The notes under the pieces were generated by a model that did no database searches, was not told the DNA's origin, and worked only from the letters and a program-made list of their open reading frames with translations. Source: Opeltia flavorubescens (lineage: Eukaryota; Ascomycota; Lecanoromycetes; Teloschistales; Teloschistaceae). Taken from it: a DNA stretch of 64,000 nucleotides. A program made the translations under genes and the position numbers. Below are positions 33,207 to 45,157 of the stretch, piece by piece (position 1 is the stretch's first letter; each line of letters starts with the position of its first letter). The stretch covers positions 1,156,741-1,220,740 of the forward strand of contig KE546981.1 of assembly GCA_000442125.1 (NCBI GenBank), read 5' to 3'.

Positions 33207-34434
33207 TGTTTTCCAAGAACCTGTTGGGAGATTCGATGCGGGTGTTTTCGAAGATGATCAGACGGAAGATAGCTTTGAATAGCTCTGAGTAGAGATAATG
33301 GGAAGGCCAGCTTTCAAGTACTTGGAAATCATCATTTCAAGCCGACTTTGTTCATTCTCTCATCAGAATTTGCCTCTTTGACAAAGTATATGCAGACATA
33401 TTCAGTAGTATGCAGAAAAGGGTAGTACATGCAGTTCTAGATTCATCGGACTTTCAACGTCTCATGATTAGTCAGTGACGCATTATTCAATGCATTGCCT
33501 TCAACAAGCTAATGCTCGTCCTCGTACTCTGACCTCCAGCTTGTACTGGCAGGTGACATCTTCTCGTATTGAACAGGGCTGGTGCAGTAGCCTGACTTGA
33601 CCTACACCCACATCAATGGCGGGGAAGTCTTTAACCAATCAGCTTGTTGGAGAATAAAATAGCCGAGGAGATAATTTTGAGGGTTAAGTTGGTTTCGTAG
33701 TCACCCATCATTCTACTTGGAGCAATCCCCAACACGTGCAACCGCACTGAAGCGGATCTGAGATTTCCTATCAGAATTGGATATCGACATCGAAGATAAC
33801 AGCATACACTTACTCATGTATCGGAAGGTTAAGATTATCTGTCTTGGGTACATGTGCATACAATAGGAACCTATTTGCCTACTTGATTCTCTGCGTATTG
33901 AGTCAAGCGGACAGAGGGGACTAGACATGGAAAATTACCTTGTCATTGATGTGGAAAGATCATTCTGTACGCTAAAGTTTGAGAGCAGAGCCACCAAGAG
34001 CTGTCGACTTAGAATGGAGCAAAATCACTAGCAACATCTAGTAATGAAAGTAATTATTCATGACGGAGGTCCCCGGGACTCATGCTCCGGAAGATGATGC
34101 AGGGCGACTCAATCACACGCTGCTCGATATCATATTTACTAAAGCTAAAGGTATTGACTATGGGAATGCTTCCCTGCGCCTTCTCCCACCGCTTCAGCGT
34201 TTCCCTCCTTTTCATCACCTAAATGTATAGGGTCTTTGTCATAATTCTCTTTTGCTCATCGTGTCAGTAATACCTCATTGGCTCTTCTCATAGTTCCCAA
34301 GTATGTTTCTTCCATCAGTGTCTATCGCCGGTANATCAAAGACTCCGATCTACATCCATCTCTTCCTCTTGTGCTTATTCCTCCTCCTCTTAATCGTCTT
34401 CATCCAAATCCTCATCTTCCTCATCCGGATACTC
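33207..34434. other. intergenic, 1.2 kb
   Basis: Between the amidinotransferase start and the F-box gene end. One N at 34334. A CT/TCC-rich stretch runs from about 34350 to 34430. No gene seen. Confidence 0.5.
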
Positions 34435-36064
34435 TTACTCTTCGTTCGAATCCTCTACCTCCTCACCTTGGTTTAACCCTAGCCCCATTTCAACTCTTTG
34501 ATGCTCGATGCCCTGAAATACTACCCTTTTCTCATCATCACTCAACTCAACGTCCGTATTTTGGTATAGTGTACCAATTTTTACTCCTTCTCTTTTTGCC
34601 AATTCAAAAACTCCAGTTGGGTTGATCATAGTCCTGGCATTGTACATGTCTGTCTGCGTCGAACAGTATATGCCTATGTACCTCAAGCATGGAGCTACTT
34701 CGGCTTTTCGCTTAAGTAAACAGCGCAGCAACTCGAGGTCCGCTGGGTGTATCCGTGCAACTAGATCCCTATGCGGTGGGAGAATGGCAAAAGTAATGCC
34801 GTCAAGCAGCAGTATCTTGATGCGGGGAGGTAATCTTGCTTGGAGAAGGGTAATCAGGTTAGGGCAAGTGGGGAGGGCGTATGTAGTAGCTCCTAGAGAC
34901 GCTTTGCCGAGCAGGAGTTCGGTTTCGATGCGTAGAAGACGGAGGTCGCTGAAGGTAGTGAGATCGAAGAAGGGGTGAGGAATTAGAGGATCTTGTTCCG
35001 GATAGATGCCTTCGAATTTAAGGCTCACGAGTGTATCTTTATGCCGAGATATCATGTCGAGGAAAGCTGGAGAATCTTGGCGAAGCGCCTGTTCGTTGGG
35101 ATAATCAAGTCGGACGTCGGCCAGACGTTGAGAAGGGAAGAACAGGCGAGAGAGTGATATTGGACAGTATTTCGATGCCTGCCGACGAAGAGTCAGATAA
35201 TTGAATAGAGGAGGGCAAAATGCTACACGGTGTGTGAAGACGAAGGAAGGTGTAAGATTTTAACGTTATGCTCATTCAAAACCCCGGGATTGTCAAATAT
35301 TATCAGCGAGATAAGATGACGAAAGCCTACCTCAACCCGTATGGTTCTCAAACCTTTGTGTCGAAAGAATCCCTCTTCTAGATCCTCCCATGACCGAATA
35401 TCTACGTAAGAGAATTGAATGTGCTCGAGGCTCGGATGGTCGAACATGCAGGCGTCTTCTTCTGAGAAGACGTAAAGCGGCCTGTCGTCATTTGCAGCAA
35501 TGAAAATCCTTGGCAACTTGGAAACTTCGCTATCGACGCTGAAGACGACTACGATAGATCAGCATAGCTAGTGCTAAGCCTTGTCTAATGGTACCACTGC
35601 TCAGGCAAGAGTGAAAACATACATTTTCGCAACTGAGGTTGCTCGACAAAACTCCCGTTCAGATATTCCTTCTCGGTATTGCTAATTTTTTTCGGCCTAC
35701 CTCTATGCTGGATGACCAGAGAGTATAGTCTGGGAAATCTGATGGACAACAACTTCCGGGTGTAACGAGGGTGATACTCATTCGACACGATAGTCTTGAT
35801 GTACGGAGTAATGGCCGGTCTCAGCTCTAGTAGGCGGATGAGACCTGCTGTGTCGTGCGGTGTCTTGATGCGTATATGCATCGTCTGGTAGAGGTGGGGC
35901 AAGATGAGGAAATGAATCGCCCTTGAAGTGCGGGAAAGTGAAGCTCTATCAAGGATGCTTGTTTGCCCGAAGATATTGTCAACTATCTCGGGAGGCAGAT
36001 CAGTGAGTAAAACTGCAGATGGCGAATTGTCATGCTGCAGGTAAGTGCGACTATTCAGATCCAT
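34435..36064 (-). CDS. F-box protein
   Basis: Minus strand from ATG 36064. Exon 1 (36064-35623) carries the F-box LTDLPPEIVDNIFGQTSILD followed by LSRTSRAIHFLILPHLY. Exon 2 (35548-35331) is joined by a GTATGT...CGTAG intron. The last exon ends at 34435. Its acceptor is uncertain: CAG at 35179-35181 with donor GTAGGC keeps the frame and gives 467 aa. The C-terminal half contains leucine-rich segments (FDLTTFSDLRLLRIETELLL, LPPRIKILLLDGITF) and ends in an acidic tail. F-box proteins recruit substrates to SCF ubiquitin ligases (family knowledge); the target cannot be told. The downstream exon structure is approximate. Confidence 0.75.
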
Positions 36065-37220
36065 GGTCGATTAATGATTTTGTCGTGCTTCGTACTTAAA
36101 CCACTGGCTCAATGAGGATCAAGTAAGTGATGGGGCTATGACATTGGGGTGACGCAATCAAAGAGTGAAGATATGGGAGGATGAAACGCTTGAAAGCTGA
36201 GATATAGATGGCAGAATGATTGAAAGATTAAAAACTTTGGTTGACAGCAATGAATCGTAGCCATGAATCGATGATTGGACTATTTTCAAAAACTTTCAAT
36301 CTGGTATTCAGCATCAGTCAGCGCCAGCAATGTACTGGGCATCATGATATCACATTTGCTGCTTTGTGTGCTTGTTGGTATGTATGCCTGCTTTCTCGGA
36401 GTTCTATCCAATGATGCGAAATTTGGTAGACTACTTCCTAAGGAAGATAACCTTCACTTCCTAACCGAAATTGAAAATGCGGAACAGTTTCAAATTCTAA
36501 TCACCTTTAGGTCATTCAGTGCCAGACTCGGGATCTATCGCGCTCAGTATTGTGACTCTCGCATCGAATATCATCGCTCCACGCGGCATCATTTTCCCCA
36601 TCTTTGATTCCTCGAGTTGCTCTTCGATTCTCCCCACAGGAGGTGGTTCATTGGTCAAAATTCTGCCTGGGTCCCGTCCACCAACTAGACAAATCTCTCC
36701 TGCTGCCAGACTTGACGTAGCCAATACGAATGAGCTATATGGTGAGGATTATACTACCTTTGACTTGGAACTCGTCTACCTCTATCTTCGTTGCGTCAAA
36801 AGTTCTAGGACTTCGGAGAATAGTCACGCTTGCAGCGATTGCCGCCACATCTGGTGCATTTACTGCCGCAGAACGCATGCATAGAAGGCTCGTAGTGCTG
36901 TACCAATTAATCTCAGAGTGGATGCTTGATGACATCATGAAATCGCCGAGAATTCCTTCCGTCAAGAAGTCTGATGGTAGATGCCAAGCCCGTGGGAATT
37001 AGTATTCGAGCGCTTGAGGATAATCTGTCTATTGGTTTGGTCTCCACGCTACTACTGGACAGTGGAACTATTTCATCTAGCACCTCTCCGCAGTCAAACA
37101 AACAAGCGAACATTATGCGCTTCGCGTAAAATATGGTACCTTGTCATTCGGTCAATACCAAGTGCTTTCACGGGAACATATGTATATCTCTCGCAAGTCA
37201 GTTATCCCAACGATCTAACC
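36065..37220. other. intergenic, 1.2 kb, no clear gene
   Basis: Several 70-120 codon frames overlap on both strands around 36275-37113. None has a recognisable motif, and no splice joins were found. Possibly a degraded gene. Confidence 0.4.
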
Positions 37221-37371
37221 ATGGAGATACACTTTTTGCTTATAGCGCTCTTCACCGTCGTGACCATTTGTAGAAGCCTTGTCGACAAACCGTCGAACCA
37301 CCTACCCCCGAGCCCAACAATCAAACGGTGAGGACTAAGTTTTCTATCTCAGACTTACAAGAGGGTTTCAG

Positions 37372-38196
37372 ATGACCCTCAAACATAGGGAGAATGGTGG
37401 GCTCTTTCCACCAAAGCCTCCAGGCCTCGAAATAAGGATACGTAAACTACGCTCGGAAGCGACTTTATATCGGCGAACGTACCTATACAACACGACGCTT
37501 GAGTTTCTCCGCGAGCGCCAGAGAACTCAATGGGAGACTCCTGTGACTGAGCCTTTTGCTTTCAAGATCCCAGCTCCGTCTAATGTACTCATTGAGCTCC
37601 AACCGAATCCCGACTCTGGTTTACTGACCAATGGGTTCGTCATGCTCGGCATATATGATGCTGTACTCTACATTCCGCCGCACCGATGGTGTGCCGCACA
37701 AGTAACCTTCATGCTGGATGGCAAAAACATCGGATCATTGCAGATTTCTTACTATCCTCCTGAAGAACCGGGACGCATCGCCAGCGATGCGGGTACCGTC
37801 ATCGATCAGCTACACGACCCAGGATCCGGCTGGATCGTGGATCCAAGGGACGACAGAAACGCTGTCTGGTTCGAACATCAAGGTCGTCATCTATGGGAGA
37901 AGGATCTTCTCAATTTATTGATGCAGGCATTGATCATCCTGGCCTACGATGGCCCATATGGGTTCTTCTATGAGCTCACAGCCGTCAGCGCTTCGGGCAA
38001 TTGTTACTTGCATATGCAGGCTGTAGGAACTAATCGTGCAGATCCTAATTTTGTCGCGGAGTTGATACCCTTGGTTGCTGTTCCTTTCTATCCATATACA
38101 CTGTTTGATGAGATGGCTTTTGTTATGGCGTATGGGGATCCTGCTCGACGGAAGTCTATGGTGCAGGGACATTTCGTCTGGCTCAAAGATCCATAG
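37372..38196 (+). CDS. protein of unknown family, possibly secreted
   Basis: The main exon encodes 274 aa from ATG 37372. Immediately upstream, ATG 37221 opens a frame MEIHFLLIALFTVVTICRS, a good signal peptide. It reaches a GTGAGG donor at 37328, but the only in-frame acceptors give introns of 25 or 34 nt, shorter than usual. The signal exon may therefore be joined by a very short intron or be out of frame through a one-base change. The main exon contains GGLFPPKPPGLEIRIRKLR, a segment with LLTNGFVMLGIYDAVLYIPP, and FELTA-like beta-rich C-terminal parts, with two cysteines (RWCAAQ, GNCYLH). Family not recognised. It vaguely shares layout with the proteins at 45158 and 54531. Confidence 0.62.
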   Translation: MTLKHRENGGLFPPKPPGLEIRIRKLRSEATLYRRTYLYNTTLEFLRERQRTQWETPVTEPFAFKIPAPSNVLIELQPNPDSGLLTNGFVMLGIYDAVLYIPPHRWCAAQVTFMLDGKNIGSLQISYYPPEEPGRIASDAGTVIDQLHDPGSGWIVDPRDDRNAVWFEHQGRHLWEKDLLNLLMQALIILAYDGPYGFFYELTAVSASGNCYLHMQAVGTNRADPNFVAELIPLVAVPFYPYTLFDEMAFVMAYGDPARRKSMVQGHFVWLKDP

Positions 38197-38420
38197 AGAT
38201 ACTTCATGGGCGGACGAGTCAAAGGCTGTATGTACCTCTCCGTGTCCAAGTGCTGTATTGAAGAGTAGTAGAAGGATCTAATCAAATTATTGGCGCGACG
38301 ATATGGCGCTATGCTCTCAAGATTTTGCGCCTAACAAAGCAAAACACCTTTGTTCAGATGGTTAATTGGCTTCAATGACGCCCAATACTAATCTGAATCC
38401 GATTCACAACTGCATTTAAT

Positions 38421-39081
38421 TCACGCGGTATCAAAGGTCACAGTCTCGTTCCCATCGCCGATCCCCAATATTTCAGGCGTCTGTACCACCCTTGCAACTC
38501 CTAATCTCATCTTCTTGTCCCAACCAACATACAACCAGCCACCGAGATGCGGCGGTTGAATTACGCACGCCGTAGCGATTTGCTTGGCCGCTTGTTGGAG
38601 ATCTCGGAGATTTGACCTGCCTCTCCGTCAATGTGTGACACGAAAATACCCGTGGAGAAGGCAGCAATTGGGCATATCCGGTGTATCGCATCAAAGGCTT
38701 ATTGGATGCATCTAAAAAGAAAATGCTAGAAGTATACCTATCAGATCCCATCTCGCCCTTATTCATATCAATATTGACTTCACACTTCCCACCTGTCCCC
38801 TTCCATCGCGACGGTACCTGGATATCTGGTTCCATCCGCGGGTTTGCTGACCATTTCAAGGGCAGGTCTGAAGGAAAAGAAGGTACGAATGAGGTAATGT
38901 GATTTATGATTCTGATACAGTCGATGAAGGCAGCAGGTTGCAATATTGGTGGCGCTATATCGGTCGGGATGCAGCGTGGTGGGTTTGGAGGAGCAATGAT
39001 TGCTGCGTGGGAGGGAACCACGAGAACACAGAAAATAGCTGAAAGGATATATGATGATGGATGAACTGACTGGATGCGCAT
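38421..39081 (-). CDS. small secreted protein, unknown family
   Basis: Exon 1 is 39081-38650 from ATG 39081, with signal peptide SYILSAIFCVLVVPSHA. The frame then runs on into low-quality sequence (stop at 38473). A better reading is in another frame: after an intron GTATTT...GCCAAG, exon 2 (38582-38421) reads QIATACVIQPPHLGGWLYVG and ends TVTFDTA, 197 aa in all. The pattern of FIDCIRIINHI, W..P..., GGKCEVNID, ATACV and LGGWLYVGW is one I have seen in many ascomycete secretome proteins without a known function. Four cysteines in the mature part could form two disulfides. A one-base frameshift instead of an intron cannot be excluded. Confidence 0.65.
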
Positions 39082-41266
39082 CTTTGTTGTCACAAAAGCA
39101 CGTCAAGTTAAAGATGTGAACTAGGAAAGCTTGATAAAGGGAGTTCAATATAGTCACCACATGAATATATGCTTCTCCTACTTGGCGAAGGGGACTAGCG
39201 CGTCGACTGACCGTGCACAGCTGTCAGTGCCAAAACTCGGAGGCTTGGGTGTCAACCGTGCACTCTTGTCGCGCACTTTGCACGTCGGTAGTCAATTGCG
39301 CAGGGGCCTCTCCGAAATCGCATTATTCAGTCAAACCACCAGAATTCATGGACTAGCAAGGAGCACATCGATTGTATGAAAGCTTTATTGGATTTTAGCG
39401 AAGTATCTGAAGCGGGAAATGTTGTAGCCTCACTTTGGCCTGCTGAGGTAGATTGAATATATAGGGACAGCTGAGATATTTCGATATAATGATAATTAAG
39501 AATGCGAAAGGATAGACGAAGATGGATGGCTAGAACATATTCTCTTTACAAATCGACTAGATCAAATTTTCGCATTTCATGCATGATCCAACCTTTCGCT
39601 TCCATGATTGCAGAAACTTGCGATGAACCCTAGATCTACCATGATCCTTTTGACCGGGAATGTCGTGACCACTGCAAAGAGCGATCACCAGGGGGTTGTG
39701 GTGGAACTGATGACCACAATTTCATCGTACCCATAATGTCATAAAGTCGAATGATCAAAGCAGAGCCCTTCATCATGGGAAATCGCAGATCTTGAACATC
39801 GTCACTTCTTTCTGGATTGAATGAAAACCCTTTCCAATAATGTACTCTACAGTGATTCAGAACTTGCCTATCCCCACTGCTCAATATGGTTCTGACTTGA
39901 TCAAGCATTTATCGCTTCTAGCTGCAAATGGGATAGAGAAGGTACATTGGACCCACTTAAGGCTGTCTTAGGTCAGAATTTCGTCCGGTAGGAAACCTTT
40001 GAAGTACCGTGGAGCACGTTTTGCCTTTGATTTGCATTTACAACCCAGATTTCCGGATGTGTAAGTCAGCTCGTCCGACCTTAAGATCTCGTCGCGTTAA
40101 GCCCAACGTGATACTAGTCTCTCAAACCGTGGTTTGGTCAGCTGTAGATCTAGTTTCTCCATGATAATTGTCTTAGGTTACTGCATCATTAGAAATACAT
40201 ATTAGAAGCATATTATTTGACTTTCTCATCGTTGGTAGTTGACATACAACAGGTACTTTGCCTCGAGCATCATAAAATTGGATCTTGTGCAGGCTTTCTT
40301 TAGACTGCCACTTTTTGTTAATAAGATCACGGGCAAACGTGAAGCGCGAAGCTATGACAAAGCACCATAACGCGTCATGGGTTAAGCCCTAAGAAGCAAC
40401 CGCTCGATCTGGAAGTAATGATGTAGCTGATCTTCCGGATCTAGCATTAGCGCGGCTACTTCGGTCCCGTGCAAATCGAATGTGGCTTGTCGTTTTCCAC
40501 GTTTGTCATCTGGTCCAGCGACTCCATCTACCGTCGTAACGGCCACGCCTCGGTGGACACCAGGTCCACGCATCGCTACATGGTGAGTCGTGCTCATGGC
40601 AAATTGTGCTTAACGGTAGATTATCAAGTCCCCAACAAGGCAATGCTAATGAATATGGGTATTGTTTTGTTTGATATCTGTCATCATGGCGTTTTCGAAA
40701 GAAGCTAGTCATTGCTTCCTCGACTTCTTCGCAGGAGCATGCTTGCAACAATCCACACAAGCTGCTAAAGCCAAGGCCCAGGCCCTGGTGTTCTTGCGGG
40801 GATAACTCCGAGCATCAATGTACCAATGGTGGCTCCTCCTCATCCATGCCTAGTCAGGCTACATGCCTTCAAGCTTTTGAAAGATCGACGGTGGCATCCC
40901 ACAGCGTGTCAAGGCTTGCACTCTTGATCCCTTGTTCAGCCTTTGAAGCCTCGATAGCTTGCTTTAAGGCTACAAGCATTCAAAGGCGGCCGAATTGGTG
41001 GCCAATAGCGGTGCGAGACTGGAGCACGGATTCCGATGACACACAGTTGGCCACGCGGGTGTTCAATCCGTCCATCATCTACCGACCAGCTCCGCATCCC
41101 CGAAGCTTGTCTTGTAGATTAGCGAGAGATCCACAGATCTCATCCAGCGTCATGGCCCTACTATTGGATGATCTTCTTATGGCATTAAGTCTGGGCTATA
41201 CGTTGACCCTTCCCATTCCAAGTTCTTCTCGTGCTGTGCCTTCAGGTTCTTCCTTCGGCCTTGACC
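39082..41266. other. gene-free gap, 2.2 kb
   Basis: Short frames around 40382-41352 on both strands have no motif. Probably contains the 5' region of the large glycosyltransferase gene. Confidence 0.5.
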
Positions 41267-44200
41267 ATGAGTGTGGACAATATTGTTATCCCCAGCGGTA
41301 TCCTCGCCGCATGGCAAGGTCCTCAAAAACCGGAGAATGGGAGTGTTATTGACGAAAGTGAACACGAAGTCTTCGATGTCACTAAAGTGGCAAGACGGCG
41401 TGCGAGAACCCTCTCAGCGAGCTTGGATCGCCGAGGCCATGAACGAGAAGATACTCTAGGTCGGCTGGCAAGTGTCATACGGTTCAAAGACAACAGTCCA
41501 AATGTTCTACAACAAGGCCCTCACGAACAGCCGGGAGCTCTACCTTCAGTACAGTGGCCCAAGAGATCAACCACCATCAACCTGGGTGGACTGGCTAGGT
41601 CCAGAGTCACTGGCAGGAGTACGGTTGCGAACCCTGGACTTCGACTCGACCGTAGTCCCTCGACTGTTTTCCCCACCAGACCAAAGCCAGTCCGGCGACG
41701 TATTCACAGCGATAACTATCGCGATCTCGATAACTCCTATGTGTTCCAAGGCCTGGGAAATGACCAAGACCCGGGGTTAGAGACCGCCCATCTCACTTCA
41801 AGTCCTCCCATTTTCCTCGCAAGGAGTAGCTCGAATCGCACCAACATGGCTCGAAGACAGTCATCCCGAGAAGAGGGTTTTGGAAGAAGCCAATCGAATA
41901 CCTCGCAGCTCTCAGCCATCCATGTGATTCGTCGCGCCAGTATTGTGGTTAATAATGTCGTCGGGATGGTCAACGAGACTGTTGCAAGCGTTCTCCGCAA
42001 GAGCAGCCTTCAAGAAGTATATGACAAGGCCAAGATCCGTCAAGTACAGATGAAGCGAAGCAACACAGCGCAGTTGTCGTTCGAGTACACATATTACTTG
42101 ATCCTCATCGCCACTGTCTACTTTGTGTTCGTTGGGGTTCCTTTCTGGAATGGCTTGGTACTGACAATATACTACCTTTTCGATATGAAGCTTGTGGTAC
42201 CTGCTGGCACTGCCATCTTTCTTGGTATCGGCTTTCTGTAAGTGTTCCGGCTTCGAAGGTGCATGACCGATTCTGACTCGTTGGTGTAGCTATGCCTACT
42301 TGCCCCTGGTCATATTGTTCGAAAAGGCTCCTCCGGCCGCAGCTCCATTGGATTCGCCGAGTCAATTGGAAAATGGACAGGCCAGGGACACTGCATTGCT
42401 CATCCCTTGCTACAAATCCGAGGCACTGATCGGTGCGACATTGGAAGCCGCTCTCAAGATATTCCCAGCCCAAAATATCTTTGTTAGTGGCCTGCCCTGC
42501 TTTCTGAAGTTTGTTTAGCTGATGCATGATTGGATCGACAGGTAATAGCAAATGGAAACTCACCTACACCACTCGACAATACAGGTGAAGTCTGCGAACG
42601 GTACGGGGTGTCCCACACGTGGTCCCCAATAGGTTCAAAGATCGTTGCGCAGTTCGTCGGCTGCTATGTCTCCAAGCAATTCCCTTATACTCTTCTCATC
42701 GATGACGATTGTTTGCTACCACCCAATTTCCCAATCGTGACGGATCGAATACGTGGAACAATTCTATGCATCGGATACACGATCAAAAGTGTTGGGCCAG
42801 GGAGCAGCAGAGGAAACCTCTGCCAGCAAGCTCAGGACGTAGAGTACAAACTAAGCGGTATACAGCGCGCTTTCGCTGGGAAAGTAGGCTCAGCCACCTT
42901 TCCACATGGAGCAATCAGCATCTGGGATCGTGAATGCTTGATCAAAACCTTTCAGGCTCATCCCGGTTTCTCTGTCTCCGAGGATTGGTTTTTCGGACAT
43001 GTGGCTCGTCAGCTTGGTTGCAGGATACAGATGTGCACTGCCGTTTTCGTAGAGACCGAGACCCCAAGCGCCGTCTTCTTCTCCAGTGGTGGCGCCAGAG
43101 GTGGTTTTGGCGAGTATGTTTCTCCCTCTCTCCGGTGTTAATGAATACTAATGCTCGACAGAATGACTATTTGGAAGCAGCGCTTTTTCCGGTGGAACTA
43201 CTTTTTTGTCTCCGGACTATACTGGGACTTGTACTATATCATCCGCAATTGGAAGCTGGGATGGTGGGAGATCGGTGCGAAGCTGTTCGTCTTTCAAGAA
43301 GTTTACGAGACGCTTCTTTACCTACTGGCCCCGTTTGTCCTGCCCATCTCTTTCTACGTTCGACCCAATTTTTCAGCTTATTTGTATGCGGCCACCTTGG
43401 TACTCTACCAGATCAACGTCATAATCTTCAACTATGTAAGTTTCCTTTTGCCGTTGATCCATTTGACCTATCCATGATTTCTGGTCTATACCTTTCCCAT
43501 GCTCAGAGATGCTAATTCCAATCGCTCTCAGATACATCTTCGAGCTCGACAAGAATCGGTGACATTTCTATGCTTGATGTACTATCTTCCGTACAAGATT
43601 GTTCTTGGTTTTATCAACATCGCCTCCTGCTATTACAGCATCTACAAGTACGCCAAATACTTCGCCAAGCGTCATCCCAAGGTCATCGAAGATGAGAAGG
43701 CTGTTGCCGTAGTCCTCAGACTCGAAGAAGAGTCCTACTCTGGTGCAAAAAAGATGGCAATGAATGGGCAGCCAAGGGCTGGCAGTATATCTCAAGCTCG
43801 GCGTTTCACTGTCACAGCAGTAGGCACCACGTTAAGCTCAGTTGCCGGGGAACCTCAAGCGAATTCAGGTCCTGCCGAAACTGAAGTCGTTGATTTTGCA
43901 GCTGCGTTATCACCTGTTGCGGAAGACCAGACACCTACGCTATTTCGACAACCGTTCTCAAAAGCTGATCGAGTTCCACCACCCATTCCACCTTCACGCC
44001 GAAGATTCTCTTGGCAGCAGCGCACGAATTCCAATACCAGTTCCAATTCCAACGTCTCACCCTTCGAAGAGCGAAAAAAGCCTCGATTTCCCATACCATC
44101 GCCTGACATCGATGCGACTGGTAGGCAACTTCAACGAGAGACATCGGTGCCTGAAGGGCAGCCGTCGCCGATGCTCCCCCGACAACCCAGTTCCATGAAT

Positions 44201-44707
44201 CTATCGCAGCCATCCTCGTCCACACGAAGCTGGCAGGTACGGAGACCTTCTGGCGCCCCCCATCCAAGCCCACCACCACCTCGAAGATCATCGCCTTCAT
44301 TCTCACGTTTCCTCTGTCACGACTCCCGCTCCGACTCATCGCTGACCTATCACATCCATACACCAATTATCGAGCGCCCTGAACCTGCCATGACAATCGG
44401 AGGTCGCGACTTCGTCGTCGTCAGCTCTTCGAGAAACACCGGCCGTGGCTGGCCTTTGCCGGACCTTGAGCCTGATGAAAGTCGCTATATCATGGCCCTT
44501 GCGGATACTGGCAATCAGGGTTATGTGCGAAGGAATGATCGGGATTGGCTCATTATTGATGAGGACGATGAGGAGGAGGAGGGTGAAGTAGGAGAAGATG
44601 ATGATGAGACGTTACGTGGTACAGAGGTGTCTGAAGCGAGGGCATCTGGGCAGACGGATCGTAGTCATGGGAGCCGGAGATTGTACATCGATGATGATGG
44701 GGTGTGA
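41267..44707 (+). CDS. membrane glycosyltransferase family 2 protein (polysaccharide synthase-like)
   Basis: Five exons: 41267-42237, 42290-42482, 42542-43113, 43162-43435, 43532-44707; 1061 aa, all phases closing. The first 280 residues are basic and low-complexity. TM helices at about 285-345 (YYLILIATVYFVFVGVPFW) precede the GT2 domain: TALLIPCYKSE, LLIDDDCLLP (Asp442-444, the metal/UDP-binding DDD), SEDWFFG (Glu535/Asp536, catalytic ED) and KQRFFRWN (585-590, in place of QxxRW). More TM helices follow (ILLYLLAPFVLP-like, YYLPYKIVLGFINIASCYY). The last 300 residues are Pro/Ser-rich and end in an acidic run. This matches processive, plasma-membrane GT2 enzymes of filamentous fungi that make surface polysaccharide (family knowledge). 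The ATG at 41267 is the first in frame. Confidence 0.9.
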
Positions 44708-44793
44708 TGGCAAATGCATTGATTGAAGAGTATTCAGTAAATTTTATGGCATTGAGATCGATACTGAATCGTGTTGATACTCGGCTCGGGTAA

Positions 44794-44943
44794 GCTCGCC
44801 AAGCCAACAATAATTTGCAAGGTGAGGGCCTACGGTTGCCGCTGAAAACGCCCTTTGAACATTTGGTGTCGCCCCTGCCATGCCGCTTGGAGGCCCGTAG
44901 GCCCTCGCACCTCACACTGCAAATTGTTTTTAGCTCAGCGAGG
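44794..44943. mobile_element. Harbinger-like MITE, 150 bp, TAA target duplication
   Basis: Imperfect terminal inverted repeats of roughly 45 bp face each other: the left end contains AATTTGCAAGGTGAGGGCC and the right end, read in reverse complement, contains AATTTGCAGTGTGAGG and GAGGGCCTACGG. Direct TAA copies flank it (44791-44793 and 44944-44946). A 3-bp TAA duplication is the hallmark of PIF/Harbinger. It has no coding capacity and sits just 3' of the glycosyltransferase gene. Confidence 0.72.
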
Positions 44944-45157
44944 TAAGGTATAAAGAACCCCTTTTTCAACATAAGAAGCGTCGCATTTACAACTAAGAGT
45001 GTAACATCCTTCCGTGATCGGCAAAAGCTCGACGATATGCGACTACCGCCGAACCCGTCATATTACTGCAAAAGCGAACCTTGGAGTCGTTCGACAACTA
45101 TTGTTGGAGTTCAAAACCATAGTACGTGACAAGGGCTCAAAACAACAGGATATCAGA

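Noticed and set aside
36275-37113. Overlapping 70-120 codon frames suggesting a gene
   Set aside because: No consistent frame or motif could be assembled by splicing; left as unassigned.
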